64,000 nucleotides of DNA from Streptomyces misionensis (lineage in GTDB: Bacteria; Actinomycetota; Actinomycetes; Streptomycetales; Streptomycetaceae), in contig NZ_FNTD01000004.1 of NCBI RefSeq assembly GCF_900104815.1, positions 4,728,501-4,792,500 on the forward strand, given 5' to 3'. A model generated the notes under the pieces. The model did not search any database. It had not been told where the DNA came from and was given only the letters and a program-made list of their open reading frames with translations. Made by a program: the position numbers and the translations under genes. Below are positions 10,518-20,315 of this stretch, one piece after another (the stretch's first letter is position 1; the number at the start of each line of letters is the position of its first letter).

Positions 10518-11831
10518 GTGCTCACCGCGTTCGCCCGGGCGTTCAAGACGCCCGACCTGCGCAAGAAGCTGCTCTTCACGCTGGGCATCATCGTGGTCTA
10601 CCGGGTCGGTACCCACATCCCGATCCCCGGCGTCAACTACAAGGCCGTCCAGCAGTGCGTGAGCGAGGCGGGGGCCAACCAGGGCCTGTTCGGCCTCGTG
10701 AACATGTTCAGCGGCGGCGCGCTGCTGCAGATCACGGTCTTCGCGCTCGGCATCATGCCGTACATCACCGCAAGCATCATCCTTCAGCTGCTGACCGTGG
10801 TGATCCCGCGCCTGGAGGCCCTGAAGAAGGAGGGCCAGGCCGGGACGGCGAAGATCACGCAGTACACCCGTTACCTCACCCTCGCCCTGGCGATCCTCCA
10901 GGGCACCGGCCTGGTCGCCACCGCCCGCAGCGGCGCGCTGTTCAGCGGCTGCTCCGTCTCCACGAGCATCGTCCCGGACCAGGCGATCTTCACCACGATC
11001 ACGATGGTCATCTGCATGACCGCCGGCACCACCGTGGTGATGTGGCTCGGTGAGCTGATCACCGACCGCGGCATCGGCAACGGCATGTCGATCCTGATGT
11101 TCATCTCGATCGCCGCGACCTTCCCGTCCGCGCTGTGGGCGATCAAGAAGCAGGGCACCCTGGCCGGCGGCTGGATCGAGTTCGGCACGGTGATCCTGGT
11201 CGGCCTGGTCATGGTCGCGCTGGTGGTCTTCGTCGAGCAGGCCCAGCGCCGCATCCCGGTCCAGTACGCGAAGCGGATGATCGGCCGTCGCTCCTACGGC
11301 GGTACGTCCACCTACATCCCGCTCAAGGTGAACCAGGCCGGTGTGATCCCGGTCATCTTCGCCTCGTCGCTGCTGTACATCCCGGCCCTCGTGGCTCAGT
11401 TCGCGGGCGGCAACTCGGGCTGGAAGCAGTGGGTGCAGGAGAACCTCACCAAGGGTGACCACCCGATTTACATCACCCTGTACTTCTTGCTCATCGTTTT
11501 CTTCGCGTTCTTCTACGTGGCGATCTCCTTCAACCCCGAAGAAGTCGCCGACAACATGAAGAAGTATGGTGGCTTCATCCCGGGCATCCGGGCTGGCCGA
11601 CCGACCGCTGAGTACCTGTCGTACGTGCTCAACCGGATCACCTGGCCGGGTTCGCTGTATCTGGGTCTGATCGCTCTCGTACCGACAATGGCGTTGGTCG
11701 GCTTCGGGGCAAGCCAGAACTTCCCCTTCGGCGGTACCAGCATCCTCATCATCGTGGGTGTCGGCCTCGAGACGGTGAAGCAGATCGAGAGCCAGCTCCA
11801 GCAGCGCAATTACGAAGGGTTCCTCCGCTGA
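10518..11831 (+). CDS. secY: Protein translocase subunit SecY
   Basis: A 437-residue integral membrane protein with ten predicted transmembrane segments, starting MLTAFARAFKTPDLRKKLLF (GTG start, with GGAGG upstream). Family signatures include IPIPGVNY and the cytoplasmic C5 loop around GGFIPGIRAGRPT. SecY forms the protein-conducting channel with SecE and SecG. The stop overlaps the adk start by one base, so secY and adk form a unit. Confidence 0.98.
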   Translation: MLTAFARAFKTPDLRKKLLFTLGIIVVYRVGTHIPIPGVNYKAVQQCVSEAGANQGLFGLVNMFSGGALLQITVFALGIMPYITASIILQLLTVVIPRLEALKKEGQAGTAKITQYTRYLTLALAILQGTGLVATARSGALFSGCSVSTSIVPDQAIFTTITMVICMTAGTTVVMWLGELITDRGIGNGMSILMFISIAATFPSALWAIKKQGTLAGGWIEFGTVILVGLVMVALVVFVEQAQRRIPVQYAKRMIGRRSYGGTSTYIPLKVNQAGVIPVIFASSLLYIPALVAQFAGGNSGWKQWVQENLTKGDHPIYITLYFLLIVFFAFFYVAISFNPEEVADNMKKYGGFIPGIRAGRPTAEYLSYVLNRITWPGSLYLGLIALVPTMALVGFGASQNFPFGGTSILIIVGVGLETVKQIESQLQQRNYEGFLR

Positions 11832-12496
11832 TGCGTATCGTCCTCGTCGGGCCGCCCGGTGCCGGTAAGGGAACGCAAGCCGTCCGGCTCGCCGAGCAGC
11901 TGGCCATCCCGCACATCTCCACGGGTGACCTGTTCCGGGCCAACATCAGCCGGCAGACCGAGCTGGGCAAGCTCGCCAAGTCCTACATGGACGCCGGCAA
12001 CCTCGTCCCCGACGAGGTGACCATCGCGATGGCCAAGGACCGCATGGAGCAGCCGGACGCCGCGGGCGGTTTCCTGCTGGACGGCTTCCCCCGCAACGTG
12101 GCGCAGGCCGAGGCGCTGGACGAGCTGCTGCGCACGGAGAACATGGCGCTGGACGCGGTGCTGGACCTGGAGGTCCCCGAGGACGAGGTCGTCAAGCGCA
12201 TCGCGGGTCGGCGGATCTGCCGCAACGACTCCTCGCACGTCTTCCACGTGGCGTACAACGTGCCGCGGCAGGAGGGCGTCTGCGACGTGTGCGGCGGCGA
12301 GCTGTACCAGCGTGGGGACGACTCCGAGGAGACCGTCCGCACGCGCCTGGAGGTCTACCACACGCAGACCGAGCCCATCATCGACTACTACAAGTCGCAG
12401 GGCCTGGTCCGGACGATCTCCGCGCAGGCCTCGGTGGACGAGGTCACCCAGCGCGCGCTGGAGGCGCTGAAGAGCGAGCAGGCCGAGAACAAGTAA
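11831..12496 (+). CDS. adk: Adenylate kinase
   Basis: A 221-residue adenylate kinase (ATP + AMP = 2 ADP). The P-loop is GPPGAGKGTQ (residues 7-16) and the AMP-site motif is DGFPRN. The LID domain carries C-x2-D and C-x2-C (CRND and CDVC), a zinc-type arrangement with Asp in one ligand position. It is coupled to secY by a one-base overlap. Confidence 0.98.
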   Translation: MRIVLVGPPGAGKGTQAVRLAEQLAIPHISTGDLFRANISRQTELGKLAKSYMDAGNLVPDEVTIAMAKDRMEQPDAAGGFLLDGFPRNVAQAEALDELLRTENMALDAVLDLEVPEDEVVKRIAGRRICRNDSSHVFHVAYNVPRQEGVCDVCGGELYQRGDDSEETVRTRLEVYHTQTEPIIDYYKSQGLVRTISAQASVDEVTQRALEALKSEQAENK

Positions 12497-12510
12497 GCCC
12501 GGCCGCCTTC

Positions 12511-12544
12511 CGGCCGCGGTGCCCTCGACGGGGCGCCGCGGCCG
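12511..12544 (+). terminator. Hairpin between adk and map
   Basis: A 14-bp stem with one wobble (12511-12524 with 12531-12544) around a six-nt loop. It follows the adk stop by 14 bases, and TAGTGT directly after it could be the -10 of a separate map promoter. Confidence 0.75.
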
Positions 12545-12599
12545 TAGTGTTGTACAGGTACACCCAGTCCACGTGAGTGACGGAGAGCGCAGGCCCCCC

Positions 12600-13436
12600 A
12601 TGGTGCAGATCAAGACGCCCGAGCAGATCGCCAAGATGCGTGCGGCGGGCCTGGTCGTCGCCGCGATCCACGCGGCCACCCGGGAGGCCGCGGTGCCCGG
12701 CGCCTCCACGAAGGACCTGGACGAGGTCGCCCGCAAGGTGCTCGCCGAGCACGGCGCCAAGTCGAACTTCCTGGGGTACGGCGGTTTCCCCGCGACCATC
12801 TGCACCTCCGTGAACGACGTGGTGGTGCACGGCATCCCGTCCGACGACGTCGTCCTCAAGGACGGCGACATCATCTCCATCGACTGCGGCGCGATCGTGG
12901 ACGGCTGGCACGGCGACGCGGCCTACACGGCCTTCGTCGGCTCCGGTCACGCCCCGGAGCTGATCGAGCTGTCCCGGGTGACCGAGGAGTCGATGTGGGC
13001 CGGCATCGCGGCGATGAAGCAGGGCAACCGGCTGGTCGACGTCTCCCGGGCCATCGAGACGTACATCCGCCGCCAGCCCAAGCCGGGCGGCGGCCGGTAC
13101 GGGATCATCGAGGACTACGGCGGCCACGGCATCGGCACCGAGATGCACATGGACCCGCACCTGCTGAACTACGTCGACCGCCGGCGCGGCAAGGGCCCCA
13201 AGCTGGTCCCCGGCTTCTGCCTGGCCATCGAGCCGATGGTGTCGCTCGGCACGCCCAGGACCGAGGTCCTGGAGGACGACTGGACGGTCATCACGACCGA
13301 CGGCACCTGGTCCTCGCACTGGGAGCACTCCGTCGCGCTGACGGAGGACGGCCCGCTGGTCCTCACGGCCGTCGACGGCGGCAAGGCGAAGCTGGCGGAG
13401 CACGGCATCACCGTGGCTCCCGATCCGCTGGCCTGA
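12600..13436 (+). CDS. map: Methionine aminopeptidase, type I
   Basis: The enzyme removes initiator Met from nascent proteins. The 278-residue protein has the five metal ligands expected for the pita-bread fold, visible as [16 protein letters not shown] (Asp/Asp), [10 protein letters not shown] (His) and LAIEPM (Glu), with a last Glu in the SVALTEDG segment. The frame is open upstream, but [17 protein letters not shown] is the family start. Location beside adk and infA is typical. Confidence 0.97.
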   Translation: MVQIKTPEQIAKMRAAGLVVAAIHAATREAAVPGASTKDLDEVARKVLAEHGAKSNFLGYGGFPATICTSVNDVVVHGIPSDDVVLKDGDIISIDCGAIVDGWHGDAAYTAFVGSGHAPELIELSRVTEESMWAGIAAMKQGNRLVDVSRAIETYIRRQPKPGGGRYGIIEDYGGHGIGTEMHMDPHLLNYVDRRRGKGPKLVPGFCLAIEPMVSLGTPRTEVLEDDWTVITTDGTWSSHWEHSVALTEDGPLVLTAVDGGKAKLAEHGITVAPDPLA

Positions 13437-13603
13437 ACAACAGCTCGCATGGGCGACGCCCTGGTGGGGCAGAATTCCTCGATTCGCGTTTCCGGGTGCG
13501 CCGACGTAGACTGACTCGTCGGCTCTCGTGCACCCGCATGTCCGCATGCGCCCGTAAGGGACGCGGGAGAGTCGATCAAGGTAGTCGATTCGAAGGGCGA
13601 AGC

Positions 13604-13825
13604 GTGGCCAAGAAGCAAGGTGCCATCGAGATCGAGGGCACTGTCGTCGAGTCTCTGCCGAACGCCATGTTCAAGGTCGAGCTCCAGAACGGCCACCAGG
13701 TCCTGGCACACATCAGCGGCAAGATGCGTATGCACTACATCCGCATCCTCCCTGACGACCGGGTCGTGGTGGAGCTGTCTCCGTACGACCTGACGCGTGG
13801 CCGGATCGTCTACCGGTACAAGTAG
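13604..13825 (+). CDS. infA: Translation initiation factor IF-1
   Basis: A 73-residue S1-type OB-fold protein ([19 protein letters not shown], then [15 protein letters not shown]). IF-1 occupies the A site of the 30S subunit during initiation. The GTG start at 13604 follows GAAGGGCGAA. TAGACT at 13507-13512, flanked by a GCCGACG/CGTCGGC inverted repeat (13500-13523), may be the -10 of its promoter. rpmJ follows after 60 bases. Confidence 0.98.
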   Translation: MAKKQGAIEIEGTVVESLPNAMFKVELQNGHQVLAHISGKMRMHYIRILPDDRVVVELSPYDLTRGRIVYRYK

Positions 13826-13885
13826 ATCTTGCCCGCGCCCCGGGTTCGCCCGGTGCGATGGCACTGACCCGGAGAACCTCACCCC

Positions 13886-13999
13886 ATGAAGGTCAAGCCG
13901 AGCGTCAAGAAGATCTGCGACAAGTGCAGGGTGATCCGCCGTCACGGCCGGGTCATGGTCATCTGCGAGAACCCGCGCCACAAGCAGCGCCAGGGCTGA
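13886..13999 (+). CDS. rpmJ: 50S ribosomal protein L36, zinc-binding
   Basis: A 37-residue protein with the complete zinc site C11, C14, C27 and H32, so this is the C+ form. L36 is the smallest large-subunit protein. It lies between infA and rpsM as in most bacteria. Together with rpsZ it makes this cluster's ribosomal set zinc-dependent. Confidence 0.97.
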   Translation: MKVKPSVKKICDKCRVIRRHGRVMVICENPRHKQRQG

Positions 14000-14191
14000 C
14001 GCACGACCACCCCTCTCTGCACCTCTATCGCAGAGTTTTCGCGCGACGCGAGCTGAATTGTTCATACGCAGAACCCGAGCCCAGCGGCTCGACACCCCCG
14101 GTTCGGAGGCCGGGGACCCGGTTCGTACCTCATACGGCGGCCGGGAGCCGGTTCTGCGGAAGACCTCCGAAGATTCACCAGGAGCCATTGA

Positions 14192-14572
14192 ATGGCACGC
14201 GTTTCCGGTGTTGACATCCCGCGCGAAAAGCGCGTGGAGGTCGCCCTCACCTACGTGTTCGGCATCGGCCGGACCCTCTCGAAGGAGACGCTGGCTGCGA
14301 CCGGCGTCGACCCGAACACCCGCGTTCGTGACCTGAGCGAAGAGCAGCTGGTCGCGATCCGCGAGTACGTCGACAACAACATCAAGACCGAGGGTGACCT
14401 CCGTCGCGAGATCCAGGCCGACATCCGCCGCAAGGTCGAGATCGGTTGCTACCAGGGTCTCCGTCACCGTCGCGGTCTGCCCGTCCGCGGTCAGCGCACC
14501 AGCACCAACGCCCGTACCCGCAAGGGCCCGCGTCGCGCCATCGCCGGCAAGAAGAAGCCGGGCAAGAAGTAG
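14192..14572 (+). CDS. rpsM: 30S ribosomal protein S13
   Basis: A 126-residue S13 ([19 protein letters not shown]) with the helix-two-turn-helix and a basic C-terminal tail ([20 protein letters not shown]) that approaches P-site tRNA. CAGGAGCC precedes the ATG. The 192 bases upstream contain no gene. Confidence 0.98.
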   Translation: MARVSGVDIPREKRVEVALTYVFGIGRTLSKETLAATGVDPNTRVRDLSEEQLVAIREYVDNNIKTEGDLRREIQADIRRKVEIGCYQGLRHRRGLPVRGQRTSTNARTRKGPRRAIAGKKKPGKK

Positions 14573-14638
14573 TCCGCAGCGGACCTCTGTCCACGGTCTT
14601 CGCTGTAGGACCGACCACCTCCCTCTAGGAGTTTGTAG

Positions 14639-15043
14639 ATGCCCCCCAAGGGTCGTCAGGGCGCTGCCAAGAAGGTGCGCCGCAAGGAAAAGAAGAACGT
14701 CGCTCACGGCCACGCGCACATCAAGAGCACGTTCAACAACACGATCGTCTCGATCACGGACCCCTCGGGCAACGTGATCTCCTGGGCCTCCGCCGGCCAC
14801 GTCGGCTTCAAGGGCTCCCGGAAGTCCACGCCGTTCGCCGCGCAGATGGCCGCCGAGTCGGCTGCCCGCCGCGCCCAGGAGCACGGCATGCGCAAGGTCG
14901 ACGTGTTCGTCAAGGGCCCGGGTTCCGGCCGTGAGACCGCGATCCGCTCCCTGCAGGCCACGGGCCTCGAGGTCGGCTCCATCCAGGACGTCACCCCGAC
15001 CCCGCACAACGGCTGCCGTCCCCCGAAGCGCCGCCGCGTCTGA
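14639..15043 (+). CDS. rpsK: 30S ribosomal protein S11
   Basis: A 134-residue S11 starting [20 protein letters not shown], with the conserved [19 protein letters not shown] and the C-terminal [16 protein letters not shown]. It forms part of the platform near the mRNA exit. TAGGAG lies upstream. Confidence 0.98.
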   Translation: MPPKGRQGAAKKVRRKEKKNVAHGHAHIKSTFNNTIVSITDPSGNVISWASAGHVGFKGSRKSTPFAAQMAAESAARRAQEHGMRKVDVFVKGPGSGRETAIRSLQATGLEVGSIQDVTPTPHNGCRPPKRRRV

Positions 15044-15073
15044 CGCTCAGCGCTCCGCTGGATTTGCGGTTCC

Positions 15074-15109
15074 GGGCGGTACGGCCTCTGTGCAGAAGCC
15101 GTGCCGCCC
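15074..15109 (+). terminator. Hairpin between rpsK and rpoA
   Basis: A 12-bp stem with one G-U wobble (15074-15085 with 15098-15109). It stands 30 bases after rpsK and 63 bases before rpoA, and might trim transcript levels or lie upstream of a separate rpoA promoter. Confidence 0.6.
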
Positions 15110-15172
15110 GTACCCTTGCAGTACAGAGTCGGGCGTCAAATAGCGGGCGCCCCTGACTGAAGGATTCATTCC

Positions 15173-16195
15173 ATGCTGATCGCTCAGCGTCCCTCGTTGA
15201 CCGAAGAGGTCGTCGACGAGTTCCGCTCCCGGTTCGTGATCGAGCCGCTGGAGCCGGGCTTCGGCTACACCCTCGGCAACTCCCTGCGCCGTACCCTCCT
15301 GTCCTCGATCCCCGGTGCCGCCGTCACGAGCATCCGGATCGACGGCGTGCTGCACGAGTTCACCACCGTGCCGGGCGTCAAGGAGGACGTCACCGACCTG
15401 ATCCTCAACATCAAGCAGCTGGTCGTCTCCTCGGAGCACGACGAGCCGGTCGTGATGTACCTGCGCAAGCAGGGCCCGGGTCTGGTCACCGCCGCCGACA
15501 TCGCGCCCCCGGCCGGTGTCGAGGTGCACAACCCCGACCTCGTCCTCGCCACGCTCAACGGCAAGGGCAAGCTGGAGATGGAGCTGACCGTCGAGCGCGG
15601 TCGCGGCTACGTCTCCGCCGTGCAGAACAAGCAGGTGGGCCAGGAGATCGGCCGCATCCCGGTCGACTCCATCTACTCGCCGGTTCTGAAGGTCACGTAC
15701 AAGGTCGAGGCCACGCGTGTCGAGCAGCGCACCGACTTCGACAAGCTGATCGTCGACGTCGAGACCAAGCAGGCGATGCGTCCGCGTGACGCCATGGCCT
15801 CCGCGGGCAAGACCCTGGTCGAGCTGTTCGGTCTCGCGCGCGAGCTGAACATCGACGCCGAGGGCATCGACATGGGTCCGTCCCCGACGGACGCCGCGCT
15901 CGCCGCCGACCTGGCGCTGCCGATCGAGGAGCTGGAGCTCACCGTTCGGTCGTACAACTGCCTCAAGCGCGAGGGCATCCACTCCGTGGGTGAGCTCGTC
16001 GCCCGCTCCGAGGCCGACCTGCTCGACATCCGCAACTTCGGTGCGAAGTCGATCGACGAGGTCAAGGCGAAGCTGGCCGGCATGGGCCTGGCCCTCAAGG
16101 ACAGCCCGCCCGGATTCGACCCGACCGCCGCCGCGGACGCCTTCGGCGCGGACGACGACGCGGACGCCGGGTTCGTCGAGACCGAGCAGTACTGA
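15173..16195 (+). CDS. rpoA: RNA polymerase alpha subunit
   Basis: A 340-residue alpha subunit. The N-terminal assembly domain includes [20 protein letters not shown]; the C-terminal domain after an acidic linker has [16 protein letters not shown] and [19 protein letters not shown], used for DNA and activator contacts. The last 25 residues are acidic. It is followed by rplQ after a structured gap. Confidence 0.98.
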   Translation: MLIAQRPSLTEEVVDEFRSRFVIEPLEPGFGYTLGNSLRRTLLSSIPGAAVTSIRIDGVLHEFTTVPGVKEDVTDLILNIKQLVVSSEHDEPVVMYLRKQGPGLVTAADIAPPAGVEVHNPDLVLATLNGKGKLEMELTVERGRGYVSAVQNKQVGQEIGRIPVDSIYSPVLKVTYKVEATRVEQRTDFDKLIVDVETKQAMRPRDAMASAGKTLVELFGLARELNIDAEGIDMGPSPTDAALAADLALPIEELELTVRSYNCLKREGIHSVGELVARSEADLLDIRNFGAKSIDEVKAKLAGMGLALKDSPPGFDPTAAADAFGADDDADAGFVETEQY

Positions 16196-16221
16196 CAGCT
16201 CGGTCCGGACGGTCCGTTTTC

Positions 16222-16263
16222 GGGTGCGGGTGCGCCGCGGCTTGCCGCGAGTTTCCCGCACCC
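16222..16263 (+). terminator. Structured region between rpoA and rplQ
   Basis: GGGTGCGGG (16222-16230) pairs with CCCGCACCC (16255-16263), with a smaller CCGCGG-centred hairpin inside the loop. Further hairpins follow near 16266-16295 and 16300-16325. The set probably weakens read-through into rplQ or stabilises the ends. Confidence 0.55.
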
Positions 16264-16376
16264 CCTCCGGGCGGGCACCCCTTCGGGGCCCGTCCGGATC
16301 TCCGACAGACAACCGTCTGCTCGGATACTGACCCCGGTACCTGATACGGCCAGGGCAGAGACACAGGAGAAGAACA

Positions 16377-16871
16377 ATGCCGAAGCCCACCAAGGGTGCC
16401 CGTCTGGGCGGCAGCGCCGCGCACGAGAAGCTGCTCCTCGCGAACCTGGCGAAGAGCCTCTTCGAGCACGGCCGCATCACCACCACCGAGGCGAAGGCCC
16501 GCCGCCTGCGCCCGTACGCCGAGCGTCTGATCACCAAGGCGAAGAAGGGCGACCTTCACAACCGCCGTCAGGTGCTCCAGGTCATCACGGACAAGAGCAT
16601 CGTGCACACGCTCTTCACCGAGATCGGCCCGCGGTACGAGAACCGTCCGGGTGGTTACACCCGCATCACCAAGATCGGCAACCGCCGTGGCGACAACGCG
16701 CCCATGGCCGTGATCGAGCTGGTCGAGGCGCTGACGGTGCAGCAGAACGCCGTGGGTGAGGCCGAGGCCGCCACCAAGCGCGCGGTCAAGGAGGCCGACG
16801 AGGCCAAGGCCGCCGAGGCCACCGAGGCGCCGGCCGAGGAGGCCGCTGCCGAGGAGTCCAAGGACGCCTGA
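16377..16871 (+). CDS. rplQ: 50S ribosomal protein L17
   Basis: The protein has 164 residues, with the conserved L17 domain in the first 120 ([20 protein letters not shown], then [20 protein letters not shown]) and an Ala/Glu-rich tail typical of actinobacteria. It closes the alpha cluster and is followed by a good terminator. Confidence 0.97.
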   Translation: MPKPTKGARLGGSAAHEKLLLANLAKSLFEHGRITTTEAKARRLRPYAERLITKAKKGDLHNRRQVLQVITDKSIVHTLFTEIGPRYENRPGGYTRITKIGNRRGDNAPMAVIELVEALTVQQNAVGEAEAATKRAVKEADEAKAAEATEAPAEEAAAEESKDA

Positions 16872-16889
16872 GGCTCAGCCTGACGCGGG

Positions 16890-16920
16890 AAGCGGGTTCG
16901 CCCTTTGGGCGGGCCCGCTT
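16890..16920 (+). terminator. Terminator after rplQ
   Basis: AAGCGGG (16890-16896) pairs with CCCGCTT (16914-16920), with an inner CGCCC/GGGCG hairpin and a TTT loop, followed by TCG. It lies 18 bases after the rplQ stop. Confidence 0.75.
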
Positions 16921-16944
16921 TCGCGTACTTGAGAGGATCTGTGT

Positions 16945-17796
16945 GTGAGTGAAGTACAGCCGGGCCATGTCCGCGTCCGCCTCGACCTGTCCTACGACGG
17001 CGCCGGTTTCCACGGCTGGGCCAAGCAGGCCGGCGGCAAGCGGACCGTGCAGGGGGAGATCGAGGACGCGCTGCGCACGGTGACGCGGTCGAAGGAGACG
17101 TACGAGCTGACCGTGGCCGGGCGCACCGACGCCGGAGTGCACGCGCGCGGCCAGGTGGCGCACGTCGACCTGCCGGAGCAGCTGTGGGCGGAGCACCGCG
17201 AGAAGCTGCTCAAGCGGCTCGCCGGGCGGCTGCCGAAGGACGTGCGGATCTGGCGGGTGGCGCAGGCCCCGGAGGGGTTCAACGCGCGGTTCTCGGCGAT
17301 CTGGCGGCGCTACGCGTACCGGGTGACGGACAACCCCGGGGGAGTGGACCCGCTGCTGCGCGGTCATGTGCTCTGGCACGACTGGCCGCTCGACGTGGAC
17401 GCCATGAACGAGGCCGCGCGGGCGCTGCTCGGGGAGCACGACTTCGCCGCGTACTGCAAGCGCCGGGAGGGTGCCACCACCATCCGGACGCTCCAGGAGC
17501 TGAGCCTGGTGCGGGGCGCGGACGGCGTGATCACGGCGACGGTGCGGGCCGACGCGTTCTGCCACAACATGGTGCGTTCGCTGATCGGCGCGCTGCTGTT
17601 CGTCGGCGACGGGCACCGCGGCCCGGAGTGGCCGGGGAAGGTGCTGGCCGCGGGGGTACGGGACTCGGCCGTGCATGTCGTACGGCCGCACGGGCTGACC
17701 CTGGAGGAGGTCGGCTACCCCGCCGACGAGCTGCTGGCCGCCCGTAACAAGGAGGCCCGCAACAAGCGCTCGCTGCCGTCGGCGGGGTGCTGCTGA
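16945..17796 (+). CDS. truA: tRNA pseudouridine(38-40) synthase
   Basis: A 283-residue TruA with the catalytic Asp in GRTDAGVHA (about residue 61) and the family segment [17 protein letters not shown]. It modifies uridines in the anticodon stem-loop of many tRNAs. The GTG start is chosen because the family begins close to the first [11 protein letters not shown] strand. Its stop is one base from the stop of the convergent gene. Confidence 0.96.
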   Translation: MSEVQPGHVRVRLDLSYDGAGFHGWAKQAGGKRTVQGEIEDALRTVTRSKETYELTVAGRTDAGVHARGQVAHVDLPEQLWAEHREKLLKRLAGRLPKDVRIWRVAQAPEGFNARFSAIWRRYAYRVTDNPGGVDPLLRGHVLWHDWPLDVDAMNEAARALLGEHDFAAYCKRREGATTIRTLQELSLVRGADGVITATVRADAFCHNMVRSLIGALLFVGDGHRGPEWPGKVLAAGVRDSAVHVVRPHGLTLEEVGYPADELLAARNKEARNKRSLPSAGCC

Positions 17797-17797
17797 G

Positions 17798-18694
17798 CTA
17801 CCGGTTCGCCGCCGCGGACGCCTGGGCCTGGCCGCGCTGCCGGATCTGCCGGAAGGTGAACTCCGCCAGGTTGTCGCCCGCGCCGAAGACCTGGGTGTCC
17901 TTGGTGGTGACGTTCTTGCCGGTGGTGAAGCCGGCGAGGGTGAAGTAGGCGTAGCGGCCGTAGGCGTTGCGGGTCGAGCGGCAGGTGGCGCCGTCGCAGA
18001 AGGCCGGGACGCCCGAGCCGGAGAGCGAGCGCACGATGCTGTGGTCGTCGGTCTGCTTGCGGGCCTTGGTGGCCTGGGCCTCGGTGTCGAACAGGGCGAC
18101 GCCGACGGTGACCGCGACGTCCCCGTGGGTGTAGGTGGCGCGCATCAGCCGGGTGCAGCCGTTGGCGGTGAGGATGCCGGGCAGGGTGCCGCCCGCGGCG
18201 CCGGCGCAGCTGGTGGTGTCACTGGTCGCGCCCTTCTTGTACACCGTGCCGCCCATGGTCAGCCGGGTGCCCGGGAACAGGGTCCCGGGGCTCAGCGGGG
18301 CGGTGTCCTTCTTGGCGCTGGATATGAAGTCCTTCGGGTCCAGCGGCGGCGGGGCGCTGGTGGGCGCGAAGGAGGGCGCGGTGCCGGCCGTGCCGCCGGG
18401 CAGGGAGGCGCTGGGCAGCTGCGAGGCGCTGCCCGAGGGGCCGCTGTGCCCGTTCGCCGAGACGACGGCCAGGGCGACCGCGGCGCCGACGGCGATCGTG
18501 GCGAGCGCGCCGCCGCCGATGAACAGCAGCCTGCGCCGTTTGCTGCGGGTCTCCGAGGCCTCCGCGAGGGCGGCCCAGTCCGGTGTCCCGTCGTCGCCGC
18601 CGCTGCCCCAGGGCTGCTGAGGCTGCTGGGGCTGCTGGGATTGCGGTTTCCAGGGATCCCACTGAGACTGGGGTCCCCCCTGCCCGTAACTCAT
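17798..18694 (-). CDS. Uncharacterised single-pass membrane protein
   Basis: The 298-residue product starts MSYGQGGPQSQWDPW. It has a Gln/Pro-rich cytoplasmic part, one transmembrane segment (LLFIGGGALATIAVGAAVAL, about residues 57-80), a Ser/Gly/Pro linker and an extracytoplasmic domain of about 180 residues. That domain has four cysteines (SCAG, NGC, FC, TCR) that could form disulfides. No enzyme motif is visible. The start was chosen because TAAGAT stands seven bases before this ATG; an ATG three codons upstream is the alternative. I do not recognise a function. Confidence 0.85.
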   Translation of the reverse strand: MSYGQGGPQSQWDPWKPQSQQPQQPQQPWGSGGDDGTPDWAALAEASETRSKRRRLLFIGGGALATIAVGAAVALAVVSANGHSGPSGSASQLPSASLPGGTAGTAPSFAPTSAPPPLDPKDFISSAKKDTAPLSPGTLFPGTRLTMGGTVYKKGATSDTTSCAGAAGGTLPGILTANGCTRLMRATYTHGDVAVTVGVALFDTEAQATKARKQTDDHSIVRSLSGSGVPAFCDGATCRSTRNAYGRYAYFTLAGFTTGKNVTTKDTQVFGAGDNLAEFTFRQIRQRGQAQASAAANR

Positions 18695-18701
18695 GGGGCG
18701 C

Positions 18702-18707
18702 ATCTTA
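18702..18707 (-). promoter_or_regulatory. -10 box for a leaderless membrane-protein mRNA
   Basis: TAAGAT on the minus strand ends seven bases before the ATG at 18694, the spacing expected if transcription starts on the A of the start codon. The -35 region is weak. Confidence 0.5.
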
Positions 18708-18714
18708 GGGCCTC

Positions 18715-18915
18715 TCGTTCGGATCACGCCGGGCTCGCGGGGCCTGGCACGCGCATCTGCTGCGTTGTCGTCGGTCGCCAACGCTCCGCGTTGACTCCCT
18801 CCTCCGCCTTGCATCTGCACGCACCAGACGCCGCTCCCTGATCCGCCGTTATCCAAACAAAAGACCCTTGACGCGGCAGACGCGGCGCAGGGCCCGCCGG
18901 GTGTCCTGCCTCGTT
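18715..18915. other. Intergenic segment before the rplM promoter
   Basis: No gene is supported. The segment has two copies of GCATCTGC (near 18752 and 18811) within a stretch of lower G+C content than neighbouring coding DNA. It lies between the start of the divergent membrane-protein gene and the rplM promoter. It may be a dispersed intergenic element, but only one copy occurs in this window. Confidence 0.3.
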
Positions 18916-18945
18916 TTGACCCGTCCGGGGGCCGCCGGGTAACCT
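18916..18945 (+). promoter_or_regulatory. Candidate rplM promoter
   Basis: TTGACC (18916-18921), an 18-nt spacer and TAACCT (18940-18945) match a vegetative promoter. It predicts a leader of about 170 nt before rplM. Confidence 0.6.
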
Positions 18946-19121
18946 GCTTCTTCGTTGTGTATTGGCTTGCTCATTCTCACGGGACGGGCCCTTACACCGG
19001 TCCACCGGGCCGATGACCAGCGACCAGCGCGCGGTTTGCGTCACCGCAGTGCGGTCAAGGCTGTCGTGATCGTTTCGGTGACCTGTTCAGGACCATTCAC
19101 TCGAAGCGAAGGCTACGAACC

Positions 19122-19565
19122 GTGCGTACGTACAGCCCCAAGCCCGGCGATGTGACGCGCCAGTGGCACGTCATCGACGCTCAGGACGTTGTCCTGGGCC
19201 GTCTCGCCACCACTGCTGCGACCCTCCTCCGGGGCAAGCACAAGCCGATCTACGCGCCGCACGTAGACGCTGGTGACTTCGTCATCATCATCAACGCCGA
19301 CAAGGTGCACCTGTCCGGCAACAAGCGGACCCAGAAGATGGCCTACCGCCACTCCGGCTACCCGGGTGGTCTGCGGTCCGTCCGCTACGACGACCTGCTG
19401 GCCAACAACCCCGAGAAGGCCATCGAGAAGGCCGTCAAGGGCATGCTCCCCAAGAACTCCCTGGGCCGTCAGATGCTCTCGAAGCTGAAGGTCTACAAGG
19501 GTGACCAGCACCCGCACGCTGCCCAGCAGCCGGTGCCGTTCGAGATCACCCAGGTCGCGCAGTAA
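19122..19565 (+). CDS. rplM: 50S ribosomal protein L13
   Basis: A 147-residue L13 starting [20 protein letters not shown] (GTG), with [18 protein letters not shown] and [21 protein letters not shown]13 is an early assembly protein. It is paired with rpsI, 42 bases downstream, as in most bacteria. Confidence 0.98.
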   Translation: MRTYSPKPGDVTRQWHVIDAQDVVLGRLATTAATLLRGKHKPIYAPHVDAGDFVIIINADKVHLSGNKRTQKMAYRHSGYPGGLRSVRYDDLLANNPEKAIEKAVKGMLPKNSLGRQMLSKLKVYKGDQHPHAAQQPVPFEITQVAQ

Positions 19566-19607
19566 GTCCGGCCACCCCCTAAGACTGAAGAGAATCTGAG
19601 GAGAATC

Positions 19608-20120
19608 GTGGCCGAGACCACTGCCGAGCAGCCGCTCGAAGAGCTTGACATCGACAGCTACACCACCGAGTCCGAGGTCCCCGTCGAGGGCGAGTACACC
19701 TCGGAGTCCCTGGCCTCCCGCTTCGGCGAGCCCCAGCCGGCCGCCGGCCTGGGCCGCCGCAAGAACGCCATTGCCCGCGTCCGGATCGTTCCGGGCACCG
19801 GCAAGTGGAAGATCAACGGCCGCACCCTCGAGGACTACTTCCCGAACAAGGTGCACCAGCAGGAGGTCAACGAGCCCTTCAAGGTGCTCGAGCTCGAGGG
19901 CCGTTACGACGTCATCGCCCGCATCGCCGGTGGCGGTGTCTCCGGCCAGGCCGGTGCGCTCCGTCTCGGTGTCGCCCGTGCGCTGAACGAGGCGGACGTC
20001 GACAACAACCGTGGCCCGCTGAAGAAGGCCGGCTTCCTGCGCCGCGACGACCGTGCGGTCGAGCGGAAGAAGGCCGGTCTGAAGAAGGCCCGCAAGGCTC
20101 CGCAGTACAGCAAGCGCTAA
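19608..20120 (+). CDS. rpsI: 30S ribosomal protein S9
   Basis: A 170-residue S9, about 40 residues longer than the E. coli protein because of an acidic N-terminal extension (residues 1-45), common in Streptomyces. The conserved part starts at [17 protein letters not shown] and ends in the basic tail APQYSKR, whose last Arg reaches the P-site tRNA. AGGAG lies upstream of the GTG. Confidence 0.98.
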   Translation: MAETTAEQPLEELDIDSYTTESEVPVEGEYTSESLASRFGEPQPAAGLGRRKNAIARVRIVPGTGKWKINGRTLEDYFPNKVHQQEVNEPFKVLELEGRYDVIARIAGGGVSGQAGALRLGVARALNEADVDNNRGPLKKAGFLRRDDRAVERKKAGLKKARKAPQYSKR

Positions 20121-20147
20121 GCAAGCCCGAGCTGCCTGCTCGTACTC

Positions 20148-20190
20148 CGAACGCCCCGGCGGCACGCCACTTGTGCCGTCGGGGCGTTCG
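20148..20190 (+). terminator. Terminator after rpsI
   Basis: An 18-bp stem with one wobble (20148-20165 with 20173-20190), a seven-nt loop and TTT shortly after. It is one of the strongest terminators in the window. Confidence 0.9.
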
Positions 20191-20315
20191 TTTATCTCAG
20201 CCAAGGGCGTATAACGACACAAGACGCTCAAAGGCTTGTGTGACCGGATGGCGAGGCGCCCCCATCGACCCGGTGCCCGTCCGTTTACGCCATCGATGCT
20301 TCCTCAGGAGGACAA

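Noticed and set aside
10470..11462. Long open frame antisense to secY (330 codons)
   Set aside because: It is the mirror of a G+C-rich coding gene, has a His/Asp/Arg-rich low-complexity composition and no ribosome-binding site. Similar shadows occur opposite most genes here.
12600..13436. Longer upstream start for map at 12519
   Set aside because: The added 27 residues lie in the adk terminator and promoter region and are not part of the methionine aminopeptidase family.
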